From: Caenorhabditis elegans
Lineage: Eukaryota; Nematoda; Chromadorea; Rhabditida; Rhabditidae
Direction of reading: 5' to 3'
Length of the DNA: 64,000 nucleotides
Assembly: GCF_000002985.6 (NCBI RefSeq)
Contig: NC_003279.8
Span: forward strand, 2,666,001 to 2,730,000
Positions 34,504 to 47,600 of this stretch are shown one piece after another (position 1 is the stretch's first letter; every line of letters starts with the position of its first letter). The position numbers and the translations under genes were made by a program. The notes beneath the pieces were generated by a model that saw nothing but the letters and a program-made list of their open reading frames with translations, searched no databases and was not told the DNA's origin.

Positions 34504-36082
34504 ATGGCATCGCAATTTCTCCGTTCAACAAACTCGCGGTATGTCGCTGGAGTGCTCGCTGCTCTTGGAGCCGGATCCGCAGTCTACACACTCACTCCAC
34601 AGGTAATTCTAAAGCCAAAAAAGGGCAATTTTCAGAAATATTTCCTTGCTCCCTTTAATCAGGGACCGCGCAACTCTGAAGCCAATTTGAGGGGGCTCCC
34701 AGCGCAGCTGCGTCCGGAGCGGTATGCCCAGAACACGTGATTTGTCATCATTTTGAAGTTTGTAAATCAACTTTTCTGTTTGAGCCGTTCCACGCGCGAG
34801 CTGAAACTCTGACATGAGAATATATATTCTGGGAGTCGATTTTTCAGAAAAAGCTTTACAAATCTCTAATTATAATTTTTCAGCAACTTCAAGCCAAATC
34901 CGAAGTCGACGCTGCCACGATCAAGAAGATCGAGGAGGCCTACGCCAAGCTCAATGGTCCAGAAGGAGCCAAGTGCAAGTCGCTGCTCAAGAAGCATTTG
35001 ACCAAGGAAGTCGTCGAGAAGCTTAAGACAAAGCGCACAAAGGTCGGAGCAACCCTTTACGACTGCATCCGGTCAGGTGTCTACAATTTGGACGCCGGAG
35101 TTGGAGTCTACGCTCCGGACGCTGAAGCTTACACTTTGTTCGCTCCATTGTTCGACAAGATCATTGAGGATTATCACGGATTCAGTCCAAAGCAGAAGCA
35201 ACCACCAGTTGATCTTGGAGAGGGAAAGACTAAGGAATTCCCACCATTGGATCCAAAAGGAAAGTACATCAAGTCGACGAGAATCCGATGTGGACGTTCT
35301 TTGAAGGGATATCCATTCAATCCATGTCTCACTCAGGACAACTATCTTGAGATGGAAGGAAAGGTGAAGAAGGCGTTCTCTGAATATTCGGACAAGGAAC
35401 TCAAGGGCAAGTACTATCCATTGGATGGTATGGGCAAGGATACTCAGAAGCAGCTGATTGCTGATCATTTCCTGTTCAAGGAGGGAGATAGACATCTTCA
35501 ATACGCAAATGCCTGCAACTTCTGGCCAAAGGGACGTGGTATCTTCCACAATAACGACAAGACTTTCCTGATTTGGGTGAACGAGGAAGATCATATGAGA
35601 ATCATTTCAATGCAAGAAGGGTCTGATGTCGGAGCTGTGCTTGACAGACTTATCAAGGGAGTTCGCGGAATTGAGAAGCAGGTTGATTTTCTAATAAGGC
35701 TCCGAAACTCAACATATTATGTTTTCCAGGTTCCATTCTCCCGTGATGACCGTCTCGGATGGCTGACATTCTGCCCAACAAACCTCGGATCAACAGTTCG
35801 TGCATCCGTCCACATTGCTCTTCCAAAGCTCGCCGCCCGCAAGGACTTCATCGAGATTTGCGAGAAGCTCAATCTCCAAGTGCGCGGAATCCACGGAGAA
35901 CACTCGGATTCTGTTGGAGGAGTCTATGACATTTCTAACAAGGTAAATAAACCACGTTTTTTGTTGAAAAATCAACATTTCCAACTTTTCAGGCTCGCCT
36001 AGGACTCTCGGAATATCAAGCTGTGAAACAAATGTACGACGGAGTGAAGAAGCTAATTGAAATGGAGGAGAAGCAGAAGTAA
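34504..36082 (+). CDS. arginine kinase (phosphagen kinase)
   Basis: Exons 34504-34602, 34884-35681, 35730-35942 and 35993-36082 give 399 residues. The enzyme transfers phosphate between ATP and arginine and so buffers ATP. The N-terminal alpha-helical domain carries the substrate-specificity region (YPLDG follows later). The catalytic domain shows the [10 protein letters not shown] nucleotide-binding block, WVNEEDHMR and the reactive cysteine, Cys314, in [20 protein letters not shown] matches the flexible loop that closes over substrate. The first exon encodes about 33 residues absent from cytosolic arginine kinases ([16 protein letters not shown]..., basic and Ala-rich, no acidic residues), which looks like a mitochondrial presequence or membrane anchor. 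C. elegans has several paralogues; I recall one named F32B5.1. An in-frame upstream ATG at 34396 exists, but 34504 has the better start context. Confidence 0.94.
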
Positions 36083-36139
36083 ACTGGAAGAAGAAGAAAA
36101 ACTCGTTTAGTCATATTGTATTTCTCTATTAACTATTTA

Positions 36140-36145
36140 AATAAA
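36140..36145 (+). terminator. arginine kinase polyadenylation signal
   Basis: AATAAA is 58 bases past the stop codon, in an A/T-rich 3' region. Confidence 0.65.
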
Positions 36146-36240
36146 TGGTAGTAGAATGATTTCTATGTTTCTTTTCTTTCTCTCACTCTATCACCTACTT
36201 TTACTCTTTTGACTTGAGCTTGAGCACTTGAAACAAGTCG

Positions 36241-36590
36241 CTCTGAAAATTTTTCAGTGCATTTTTTCCCAACTTTAGCAGTCCGTAAATTGGCTCCAAA
36301 TGTGAATGTTTGCAGATTTTTGATGATTTCTAGGGTGTTCAGGAGCCGGAAATCATTCAGATTCGTTTTTTGGAATTTTTTTTAATTTTCGAAAAAATTC
36401 TCATGGATTCAAAAAAAATTGAGTTTTTTTTTAAATTATAAAAAATTATTTAAAAAATTCTGAATGTTTGCCGACCCCTGAACATCCTAGAAAGCATAAA
36501 AAATTAGCAAAAATTCACATTTGGAGCCAATTTAGAAACCTCGAGAATTGTGAAAAAATGCACTGAAAAATTTTCAGTGGGACTTTTTTC
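36241..36590. repeat. 350-bp foldback repeat
   Basis: The left end (ctgaaaatttttcagtgcat, then ggctccaaatgtgaatgtttg) is mirrored by the right end (cacatttggagccaat, then atgcactgaaaaattttcag). Arms are about 130 bp. No coding content. Confidence 0.8.
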
Positions 36591-39500
36591 CTGTTCAAAG
36601 TGCTCCTCTGCCGCTAAATTTTTTTCGTAGGGGCCTATTCAGAAGGCATAGGTCCGAATGGCATAGGTTATGTTCAGATGTCCGGAATTAAGTTGAAATA
36701 CTTCCCTTGTTAGATCTGATAAAGCTGAATACACCTCATTCAACTTCACTAGACCATAACTCAAATAAACTTAGTTTTATCAAAAATTGTTCAACTGACA
36801 AAATATGTGTTATCTAATCTTCTATAGTTTTTTGGTTGAAATTTTATTATTAATTCTAAGTTGAGCTGAGATAAAGCCTAATAGTGACGATTGAAACATG
36901 GTGCATCGTCCTGGAACACCTCATTCAACTTTATAGGCTCATAACTTTGTTCTAAATGAATTTATCAAAATGTTGTTAACTAACAAAACACTTTTTATTG
37001 TATTTTCTACAGTTTTGCAGTTGAGTGTTTATTTGCAACTTTAAATTGAGCTGAGATAAAGCTGAATGAAACATGGTGCATCGAACTGGAATATCATATT
37101 CTAATTTAACAACTCATAATAAATCCCAATAATTTGCTAGAAAAAAACACTTTTAAAAGTTAATAACCCATGATCATCTATTCAAAAACCAGAGAAAAAG
37201 ATTTCTCTCCCTTTCTCCCTCTGGTCTCCCATGGTGTAGCTGGTGGTGCAAGCCTTGTCTCCATCTCTCCCTCTGTCCTAACGCGCGCCATTCGCCACGA
37301 TTTATAGCCATACATACACACACATTTTTATTGCTTTCGGACCCTCTGACACACTCAGCGATTCGTACGCTCTCTGACCCCGTCTGTCGTTCGGACTCTC
37401 TGCAATGGGAATGCTATCTGAGAAGCCGATCAGCATCGACACCACCAGCAGCAGCAGCAGCAGTAAGAGGTTAGGTCGGACCCCAGTTAACCCCTCTCTG
37501 ACTTCAGTTTGACCATAACCTAGTGACTTTTGAAATTTCGATTTCGAACGATGCTCCGATGTACTCTGCTCCACCCGGGTTCTACATAGCTTCTGGTTCT
37601 CTTAAAAAAGTGACCTACCGTATATTTTCTATAAGTATTGGCGTATCTATTAGGATTACACCCAAAGAAATTTGAATTTCTCGCAAAAAATGTTTTCTCA
37701 AAAATTCGAAAAATTCGAAATTCGCCAAAAATGTTCATCAGAAAATTGAATTTTCCGCCATCAATATTTTCTCGGAATATTTGAATTTCCAGCCAATAAT
37801 TTTTTCCCAGAAAAATTCAAATTTCCCGCATAAAAATTTTTCTCAAAATTTTTTATAAGAAAATTGAATTTTCCGCCATCAATGTTTTCTCGACAAATTT
37901 GAATTTCCCGCCAAAAAATGTTTCTTTAAATTTTTGAATTTCCCGCCAAAACATTTTTCACAGAAAATTGAAATTTCCCCTAATGCTATTTTCTCAGAAA
38001 ATTTGAATTAACCGCCTGAATTTTTCGCGCAAAAGTTTGAATTTAGTGCTTTCTAATTAAGTCCTAAAATAATCTAGAAAAAGACTGAATTTTTGAAATT
38101 TTTGTTCAAGCTGGAAAAATTGAGTCAGCAGAAAAAAAATAAAGACTTCCATAAAATTATTAGCATACCAGAATTTTTTTATATGGGATCAAAAATAAAT
38201 CGGTGGCCTAGTTTCTAATTTTTTTTCTAGGCCACCTAGCAAGTTTCTGTGACAGTCCAAACAGTCCAAATCAAAGAAAATTTAAAGTAAATTTGAAAAA
38301 AAATCGATAATAGACTCCGCCCCTATCCTGGTTTTTTTTTGGCGTTTTCCTAGATCGCAGAACAGAGCTCCTCTCCCTGCCTAATCGCCTCTTGATTTAT
38401 TCTCTTTATCTCGAAATTCCACCCCTTTGGTCTCCACCGACCGCTCTAATTTATGGGGGTTTGCAGCAATACTCAACTCCCTCACCATCCCTCTCTCTAC
38501 TTTTTTTCAAATGTTCATTTTTTCGCGCGCCCCTACCACTTTTTATCACCTTTTCCCATATATGATGTCGTCAACGTCAACCTCCACTCCCATGTGTCCA
38601 GTCAAGAACTTTTTTTTTGTTTGGGGGGCTATTTGCACTAGTCGTACTAGTCATCACTTTTCTGTTCGCCCTTTTTGGGGAGAAGATGTTCTTTCTATTG
38701 TTGATCGGAGTTTTTTTGTAAATGGAATTTGTTGAGTCAGTCGATTTAGGAGTGAGGTGAAATTATTGTGCAAAAATTCTGGCCGGCTCATTTTTTAAGA
38801 ACTTGCTTCAAACGTAACATTGTCCAAACCAGTTAAAATGTTATTTTTAAATTTTAAATTTCGGTCCTTAAAAACCAGACCTCGCCTATTTATTGGTTTT
38901 TCTTTCTTTTTTTTCGTAAACGCTCTGAGACCAAAAAAATTTGGCAGGTTTTTTTCTAGCTTGATTTTATATCTTACAATTTTTACTACTCATATAAAAG
39001 GTTTCCAACATTTTGGTTAAAAAACCTTGTTAATTTTTAAAAAAGTTTTCTTTCAAACAAAAAATTCTAGACACCAGAAAATACATTTATCTAATCTAGA
39101 ATTTTCTTCTGATTTCGAAAATAAAACTTTTAAAAATCTCATTTCAATACTCGCAGATTTACGGTGATTTTTACACTGCGAGAAAAGAGAGCGCGCCTGG
39201 GACCTCTCACTCTAACCCGACGCCTGCAAAAAAAACCCTGCAACTCAGTTACTGTTATAGCTGTGAATATGAAAAGGGAATTTTTGGAATCAGCGGAAAA
39301 ATTTGCTCTGGATGTTTGTGATTTTGAAGTTTTCTTACAATTCTTAAAATACCGCTTCAACCACAGTTTTTTTTTTAAATAAAAGGCGCTATAAAAATTA
39401 TATTTTCAGAATCAGCGGAACATTTTCGTTTAGATTATTACAACTTTTTAGAATTTGAATATTTTTTGTAAAATTTACCTCAGTCTTTGCATAACCTCCA

Positions 39501-41628
39501 CATCCAATCCCCATTCAAAAAGTGGTGTCTCTAAACTTTTTTCCAGCCCATTGACGATCCCGTCTTCAACACTCCCATTAGTCCCTATTTGCCTCTGTGA
39601 ACCTTTCCTTTCTTTCTATTTTATGTTCAAGTCGACTAAAAAATACTTTAAGATAGACACACTTCGCTGCAAAACTCCCAATAATTTCGACATTATATAC
39701 CCTCAAAGCGAATTTTTCCGCTAATTCCAAAAATATGCTTTTCATCTCTCTAGCTAAAAAACTAATTAAGTTACAGTGGTTTTTACAGGCGTGTGAGAGA
39801 GTGAGAGGTCGCAGACGCGCGAGAGTGTCTGCTTTCTCTGCGCTCTCTCATCTTTCAGTCGCTGGACTAAAACCCCCGTAACTCAGTGAGCTTTAGAGTG
39901 AGAGACACAAAAAGTAGATTTTCGGAATCAGCGGAAAATTTCTGTTTGAGGAACAAAAAGTTGTAAAATTTGGGAATTTTTTTAGTAAATCTTCTGAGGC
40001 CTAAACTTATTTTCCAGCCCATTGACGATCTCGTCTCCAATCCTCCCATTAGTCCTTATTTGCATTTTTACCTTTTCAAAAACTTCTCCACCTCAACCTC
40101 CTCCGTCTCCATCTCTCTTCTTCATTCTCCGTTCATCATTGTCCAGATGTGTGTGTTCGTATCAATTGCCCCTTCTTCTTCTTCTGATACATGTGTCGTA
40201 TACACATACAATTGCCTATGACACGGGTCTCTATGTCATAAATCTCTTAAATTCTACAGCCCACCCTCCTCCTCCGACATCATCGATCGGGTGGTGTGCG
40301 TCTTTTCTCCATCTCCCCTTCTATCCACGAAGAACCTAATAAATCAAGACATTAAGAAAGAAACGGAGATCTTTCTGTTTGAGATCCCTTAGGCTCGCCC
40401 ACTAATTTGACGTTGAAATATTGTCTCGATTTTGAGCCGCCTGAATTCCATCTTTTTGAAATTTTAGGCCTTTTTGAATTTGAATTTGAATTTAGTATTT
40501 TTCTTTTTTTTTCGTTTTTTCCGGATTTTCAGACTTTTCTATTCTGTTGAAAACTGGAGAAATCTACAAACTCCCCTGATGGCCGAGTTTTCCATTTTCA
40601 AGGCCACAAAAACATTATTCAAATTCATCGAATTTCTAGGCTTATCTAAAAAGTGATATGCATGTCTTTTTAGATACTCAATCCCCATTCAAATTTTTTG
40701 AAAATTCATTAACTGGGAGCCTGGCCTGTATTGGACGTGGCCTAGAAAAATATTTAGTGGCCGAGTTTTTTCTCCAGATTTTTGCAACAATTTTCACTGT
40801 AATTTGAGTCAAAATATTTTTTTTTAATTTAAAATATTCAATTTAGGCCTAAGTTAGGTAAACGCGCTCCACTGAGAAATAACTATGCAAACGCGCTTCG
40901 TTGAAAAATGGTGCAAATGCGCTTCATCGGAGAAAAATACAAAAATGTATTCCATCGAAGAAGATGATGCAATTGAGCTTTACTATGCAAATGGGCTCCA
41001 TCGGTAAGTACAGAAACATTTTGATTTTCGGTGTTTTTTCGTGCCCCTTTTGTCGCATTGGGATTTGAAAAGATGCCTATTTCTTCCCGAAAAAAAGTTT
41101 CTTTCAAAATTTCTAGGTCCCACCACGAAGTTCATAAGTCCCACGGATTTTGGGTCTCATCACGAAAGTTTTGTATTAGGTAATCTACTAACAACTTTTT
41201 ATAAAAGCACATCAAACCCAAATAGTGACCACTGATAGGGGGCGGAGCCTAAATCAGCCAACTAGAGAGCACGAGACGCAGCACACACCGTGTGTGTTTG
41301 TGCAGACGTCTTCCTTCTATTCTTCTTTCTCCATTACTCTCTCTATATGCTAACCAGACGGGTGCTGCTTCACCAGGAGCCTCTAATTTTTTTTCTGGGT
41401 TTGGTATGATTTTTCTAGAGCTTTGAAATTTTTTTAAAACCAAACTATAGATATTTTTCCCAAAATTTCAATTTTCCCATGGACCACTTTCCATTTCTCT
41501 TCTCCTGTTTTTCTTCTGTTCTCCGCTCCTCTCAACTTTAGTATTTTCTCGTTTTCGCTCCTCAAAATTGACTCTAATTATTCCGTAACTTTTTGAAGGC
41601 TCCTCGAGAGACTGGCTCCTTCTCCAAA
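36591..41628. other. lin-17 upstream region, repeat-rich
   Basis: No coding exon is supported over 5 kb. It holds two direct copies (about 36728-36908 and 36914-37083) of a CCTCATTCAACTT...GGTGCATCG unit. A (CAG)n run lies near 37446. A short tandem repeat of TTGAATTTTCCGCC-type units occupies 37730-38040. A partial duplication is marked by GGAATCAGCGGAA and CCCATTGACGATC(C/T)CGTC near 39410/39545 and 39925/40018. The 41240-41628 stretch is CT-rich and likely contains the lin-17 promoter and 5' UTR. Confidence 0.5.
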
Positions 41629-44600
41629 ATGATGCATTCTTTGGGCATCATTCTACTATTTATTCCACTCGCCACAGGATCAATTTTCGATCAGGTAGAC
41701 TTATTGGAAATCTGAAAAATCGATGCACCATGCCTTTAAAAAATTGCACTAAACTTGCGCGTCAAATCGGATGTATTTGATGCTTTGCCCATCCGTTGCA
41801 CCATGTTTTCAAATTTTCGATTCACCATAAGCCTACGACTTCTGTCCTAAACTTGCGCGTCAAATATGGTGCACCGGGTGAGTCACTTGAAAAGTCGATG
41901 CACCTTGATCTCTGTTATTAAGTTTACAGTTTACAAAACTTGCGCGTCAAATATGGTGCACCCGGTGCGTCACCCATATCCTAAAAAGTTGATGCACCAT
42001 GTTTTAATGCACTATGGTCATTTAGTGAATTTGTCCGTCAAATCTGGCGCATCTAGTCGTGCCACTTTCCTAGATTAAACACCAATTTTTCAACTTTTCA
42101 GGCGGTGAAAGGGAAATGCATTCCGATCGACATTGAGCTATGCAAAGACCTGCCCTACAACTACACATATTTCCCGAATACCATTCTACACAACGATCAA
42201 CACACGGTAAGCCCCCTTCACCAATAATTTCCATATTCTATCAATTCCTGAATCGGGTGATTTGCATAGAGGAATGGAGAATGAGGGAAAAGTTAAATTT
42301 TCAAATTGGTGTCCCATTCCCAGTCACACACAGAAAAGAGGGAACCGACTGACGCTGGTCGCCGCCGCCGCCCGCTAGCGGCAACTTCAAAGAGCCCCTG
42401 GTCTCGGCCAAAAAGTCTGCGCACTGGCCGGTGCACACGCTCTCTGGCCATCGCCCATCTCATCAACATGGACAAAAATACGCGAAAAATAAATGAGACA
42501 AAAGGGGGATGAAATGAATAGGGGGAGAGGTACGGTCAAAAAATATATGGTGCCGCGGGAAAGATTAACTCCGTTTTTTTTTTTTGGGAAATTGGAAATG
42601 GGGATTTTGGCCTATTTCAAAAAAATTTTAATTGCTGCATAATTTATCATGGCAGAAGGAGTCAGGTGTCAAAATTTTAGGACATATTTTTTAGGACATT
42701 CTAGGCCCAAATTTTAGTCTAAAACTTTAGGCCAACATTTTTTGTCCAGAATTTGGTCTGAAAATTCAGGCCAAACTTTGAGCCCAAATTTTCAGACAAG
42801 TTTTACGCAATATTTTTAGGCCATATTTTTAGGCCAAATTTTTAGACAAAAATTGTAGGTTCTAGGCCGCATTTGTAGGTCAACATTTTCCGTCCCAATC
42901 TTGGTCCGAAAATTTTTGTCAAATTTGAGTCCAAAGTTTTAGGCCAAAATTTATTCAAATTTTTAAGTAAAAAATTGTAGGTTTTTGGCCACATTTTTAG
43001 TCCATATTTTATTCAAAACTTTCAAAAGTTTTAGTCCAAAATGTTAGATCAAAACTTTAGGCCAACATTTTTAGTCAAAAATTTTTGGCCAATTTTTTAG
43101 GACAAATTTTTTGCCAAACATTTTAGACCCAAATTTTAGGTTCAACATTTAGTCCAATTTTTAAGCTAAAAATTAGGTTTTAGGCCACATTTTTAGTCTA
43201 TATTTTTATTCCAAACTCTTAGACAAAAGTTTTAATCCAAAATTTTTGTCCAAAATTTTAGATCAAAACTTTAGGTCAACATATTTAGTCCAATTTCTAG
43301 TCCAAAATTTTTTGAAAAAAAAAACAATTTTGAGGCTAAAATTTTAGTCCAAAATTAAAGGCGCACACTCTTATTTTGTTTCGAGACCCGGTTAACAAAT
43401 TTTTGGGATGAAAAGCACACAGTGGGTTGGGGTCCACTCCTCCGGCACGGTGGTTTTTTACTAAAATTTTTTGTTTTTTGTTCAAATCCAAACCCACTCT
43501 CTATCCAAATATTGGTTTTACATACAACTGCATTTTTATGACCACACCGGCTAAACGTTTTTCGATAACAAACTGATAAGCGAGGTGACGGCGGCGGCGG
43601 AACCTCAAAGGGGGCACCAGCGTCTAAAACATGTTTCTAATTTTGCTCCGCCGCACTTTTTACGACCTCCCGTTCTTCTTCTTCTTCTTTCTGTGCTCTT
43701 CCCCTTTTCATCAGATACGCATTTGCATTTCGAAGGGGGGAAACGGGGAGGGAAATGGGTTGTGGAAAAGATCCCCCATACTAATTGCATTTTGGGACCA
43801 CAACAAAAGAGCCCCGGAGCCCACCCAGTGGAAGGGATTTCTATACAATACAAGGGTGCCGGAGAAAACATTTTTAAGGGTTTGGACCGGAAATCCTAAG
43901 AAAAAATTCGTACTTTCAGCTTCAAACCCACACGGAGCACTTCAAGCCGTTGATGAAAACAAAATGCCATCCACACATTCACTTCTTCATTTGCTCCGTT
44001 TTTGCTCCAATGTGCCCGATTGGAATGCCACAGGCCGTGACAAGCTGCAAATCCGTTTGCGAGCAAGTGAGGAAGAAAGTGGCCGAAGTTTTTATTTGGC
44101 GGCCACGTAGTAAAAGTGGAAAAATATTGGGATGGGTCAACTTTCGGACAAGTAGCTTTTTAGGGTTTAACAGAAAATCCAAAACTTTCCGAAATGAAAA
44201 AATTTTTCTCAATTATTTAATTTTGCGAAAAAATTTTCAAAAAGTTTTTAATATTTTTTCATATTTTCTTTAAAAATTTAGTTTTTAGAAATTGGCAAAA
44301 TAATTTTAAACAGTTCTATAAAATCCAAGTTCGAGCCAAAAATCTAGAAAAGTAATAGCTAAAACTGACAAAAAAGAAAGTTCGCTTGTCCGAGAGGACT
44401 ACACAAACCATAAGTCTCTGTTTTTTCGGGCAATTTTTTAAAAACTGTTTTGTCTTGTCAAAAGTTACATGAAAAAGGAAAAAATCGTCTAAAACCCGAG
44501 AAAATCCCTTGAGGGGTAATTTGAAACGGGGGATGTGGAAACGCGAAAATTAGAATAGGAGAGGGCTAATTTTTTTTGAGAAGGTTTAAATGGATTTTGT

Positions 44601-47600
44601 GAAATTTTGCCATTATTCTACAAATTATCATATTACAATAACAGAAAACTTACTTCCTAGGCTTAAACTAGGCAAATCCTCCGCGTTTTCGCATCCCCCA
44701 AATCTAACATTCCTCTAAGAGACCTCACGCTTAATTTTCTGATTTTTACGTCATTTTTAGCAGATTGTAACCAGAGCCTGTCATAATGTTACCGTAATGT
44801 CTTAAAATTTCCTTTTTTTCGCAAAAACCGCTCGATGCACCATGTTTCAAGCCAATTAACTCCACTTTTTTTGCAATTTCTTATTCTCGAATTTCCAAAG
44901 CAGCAACACCTGTTACTCGCAGCTGTGTGCTTTTCCCCCAATTAGGTGCTCTGCTCCACGGCTCATTACGTGCCCCTGGACAGGTGGACATCAATCATAA
45001 TAGGAGCAGCAGCAGCAGCAAAAGTTGACTGTCTTATTGTAAACATCTGGCAGATGGGGGGTCTTGTAGGGCGGGTATTGTTTACCCTTAAGATTAACAC
45101 ACTAAAAAATTTTATTGCAGGTGAAAGCGGATTGCTTCTCGATATTGGAAGAATTCGGGATTGGATGGCCGGAGCCGCTGAATTGTGCACAATTCCCAGA
45201 TCCACCGGAGCTTTGCATGAAGCCTACGGAAGACGAGATAACTGGAGGATTTTCGGCTCCCCGGCTGCCTACAAAAGGCTCGAGCTCATCATCCTCCAAG
45301 CCAACCGGGTGCCCCAGTGACCTTGTCGATGTGGATCCACACGATCCCAAGTCGCATTGTGCATTCGCGTGCCAGTCGAATGTGATGTTTAGTACGGATA
45401 ATAAGGTGAGTTCGGATGCCTGGTGCCTGCCTGCCTACAAGGCCTACTGTAGCAAACTTGCGCGTCAAATTTGATGCATTGAACCATTCACCGAATTTGC
45501 TAGAATTAAGAGGCAATTTTTGTCAATAGAGCGGGTTTGCATTGCATTCCAATTTTGCAGAATAAAAGCCCCGCCCATTTCATGGTTTTTTCCAGAATAA
45601 AAATTTTAAAATATGCTCAAATTTCAGGAAAAAAAACCATTTTGTGGGCGTGTTCTATACACCCCCGCCTTTTTATGAGATTTTAAATTCGGCTTCCGGA
45701 AAAATCCAGAAAAATAAGCTCCGCCCATTTCATGGTTTTTTTTTTCCTTCCAGAATTCGGTTTTTGAAAATAGCTTGAATTCCAGAAAGAGGGGGAAAAC
45801 AAGCGCCACCCATTTTGGGGGCGTGGTCTATAAAACTCCTATTATTAATAATATTAGGTTTTTAAGGTTCGGTGTCCAAAAAAATCGATAAAAATAAGCT
45901 CCGCCCCCCATTTTCGGGGTGTGGTCTGTAAAAGTTTTTTGACATTTGGCACGTGGTGTCAGGCTGTCCATTACTATTTGATCTACAAAAAATGCGGGAA
46001 TTTTTTGCCCAAAAAAATATGACGTCAACACGTAATTAACCATACGAAATCAGTTGAGAACTCTGCGTCTCTTTTCCCGCATTTCTTGTAGATCAACGTA
46101 GATCAAGCCGAAATGGGACTCTCTGACACCACGAGATTTGGTTTTAAAAATCGATTTCCAAAAAGTTAGCAAAATAAGCCCCGCCCATTTTTGGGGCGTG
46201 GTCTATTAGACATATTTTATGAAGGAAGAAATTTTTGATTTTCGGAAAAAAAATTTTTAATTTGTTTAGCTCATTTTTGACCTATTGAATATGCGGCAAA
46301 AATTTAGAAACTTTTTTTGCGCGTCAATTCAGGTGTATTATACGGACCTAATGCATCAGATTTGACGAGCAAATTGAAAAATAGTGGGAAATTCAAATTC
46401 CACCCCTCATATGAAGCGATCATTACTATTAATTACAGCGTATGGTACGTTCATGGTCAATTTGGTTTGCCGCCGCAAACGCCGGCGTTGCTCTTTTCTC
46501 CTTCTTGACGTTCGCCATCGACCGAAAGCGATTCCGTTTCCCGGAGAGGTTTGTTATTATAAAAATGGGGGTCCTCTGGTGGACGAAAAAAGATGAAAGA
46601 AAGATACAATGAGAGAAGAAGCCAATAAGTGGGTAATGACGACGAGATGAAAATGAGTCACTTGGGGAAAAGAGGGTTGCAATTGGGAACCAAAAATCGT
46701 ATATTTTTCCTGAAAATGGAAATGGGAAATAGGGTCTTACCGCGAAATATTTTATTTTACAGTAAAATATATTGTAATTTTAAAAAAACAAAATCAAAAA
46801 TTGGCAAACTAAACATGGTGCATTGCGACATTTTGACGAAAATGCACTTTTAGAAGATTTAACGAAAAATGAACAAATTTTAATGAAAATCCAATTTTTA
46901 AGATCAAAATTTCATATTTTTTAAGGCTCAGAACTAATTCTCTAATGGTGTTTCACAAAATTTTGCTTTGCCGGTCAAATATAGACCAGAATTTTTGAAA
47001 AAAAAACAGCTCTCGATGCACCATGTTTCACCAGCAAATAGATTTGGACTCTAGCAAATCCTCAGCAAAAAGGTAAATTGCCGGAATTTATATTTCCGGT
47101 AAGTCGGCAAACAGGCAAATTTCAGTTTTGCCGTTCTGCTGAAAATTTTTGGCAAGTTGTGATTTTGTACTTTTTGAAGTTTCAGATTTTTTTTCTTTTA
47201 AATTCAATTTTAATCGGTAAAATTTTTAAAAAAAAGGCATCCTATCAATGTTCCTACATCTATTTTGAAAAGTAAGCAAATTCTATGAAAATATCTAAAA
47301 TATAGAAAACGGGAAAATTTTTTTCAAAACGGCACAGTTTTAAGTATTTCGGTTTTATAAAAAATCCATCTAAAAATTTCCGGCAAATGGAAAATTGGCA
47401 AATTGCCGGAGTTGAAAATTTTTGGAGAATCGGCAAACCGGCAAATTTGCCGGAATTGGAAATTTTCGGCTAATTTGCCGGAATTGGAAATTTTCGGCTA
47501 ATTTGCCGGAATTGGAAATTTCCGTCAATTCGGCAAAACGGCAAAGAATTTTTTGCCGAACGGCAACTGCCGCCCACTCCTGATAGAAACTCCTTCCAAA

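Noticed and set aside
37302-37574. 90-codon minus-strand frame with a Leu8 run resembling a signal peptide
   Set aside because: The Leu run is the (CAG)n repeat on the minus strand. Flanking residues look random and no splice sites support it.
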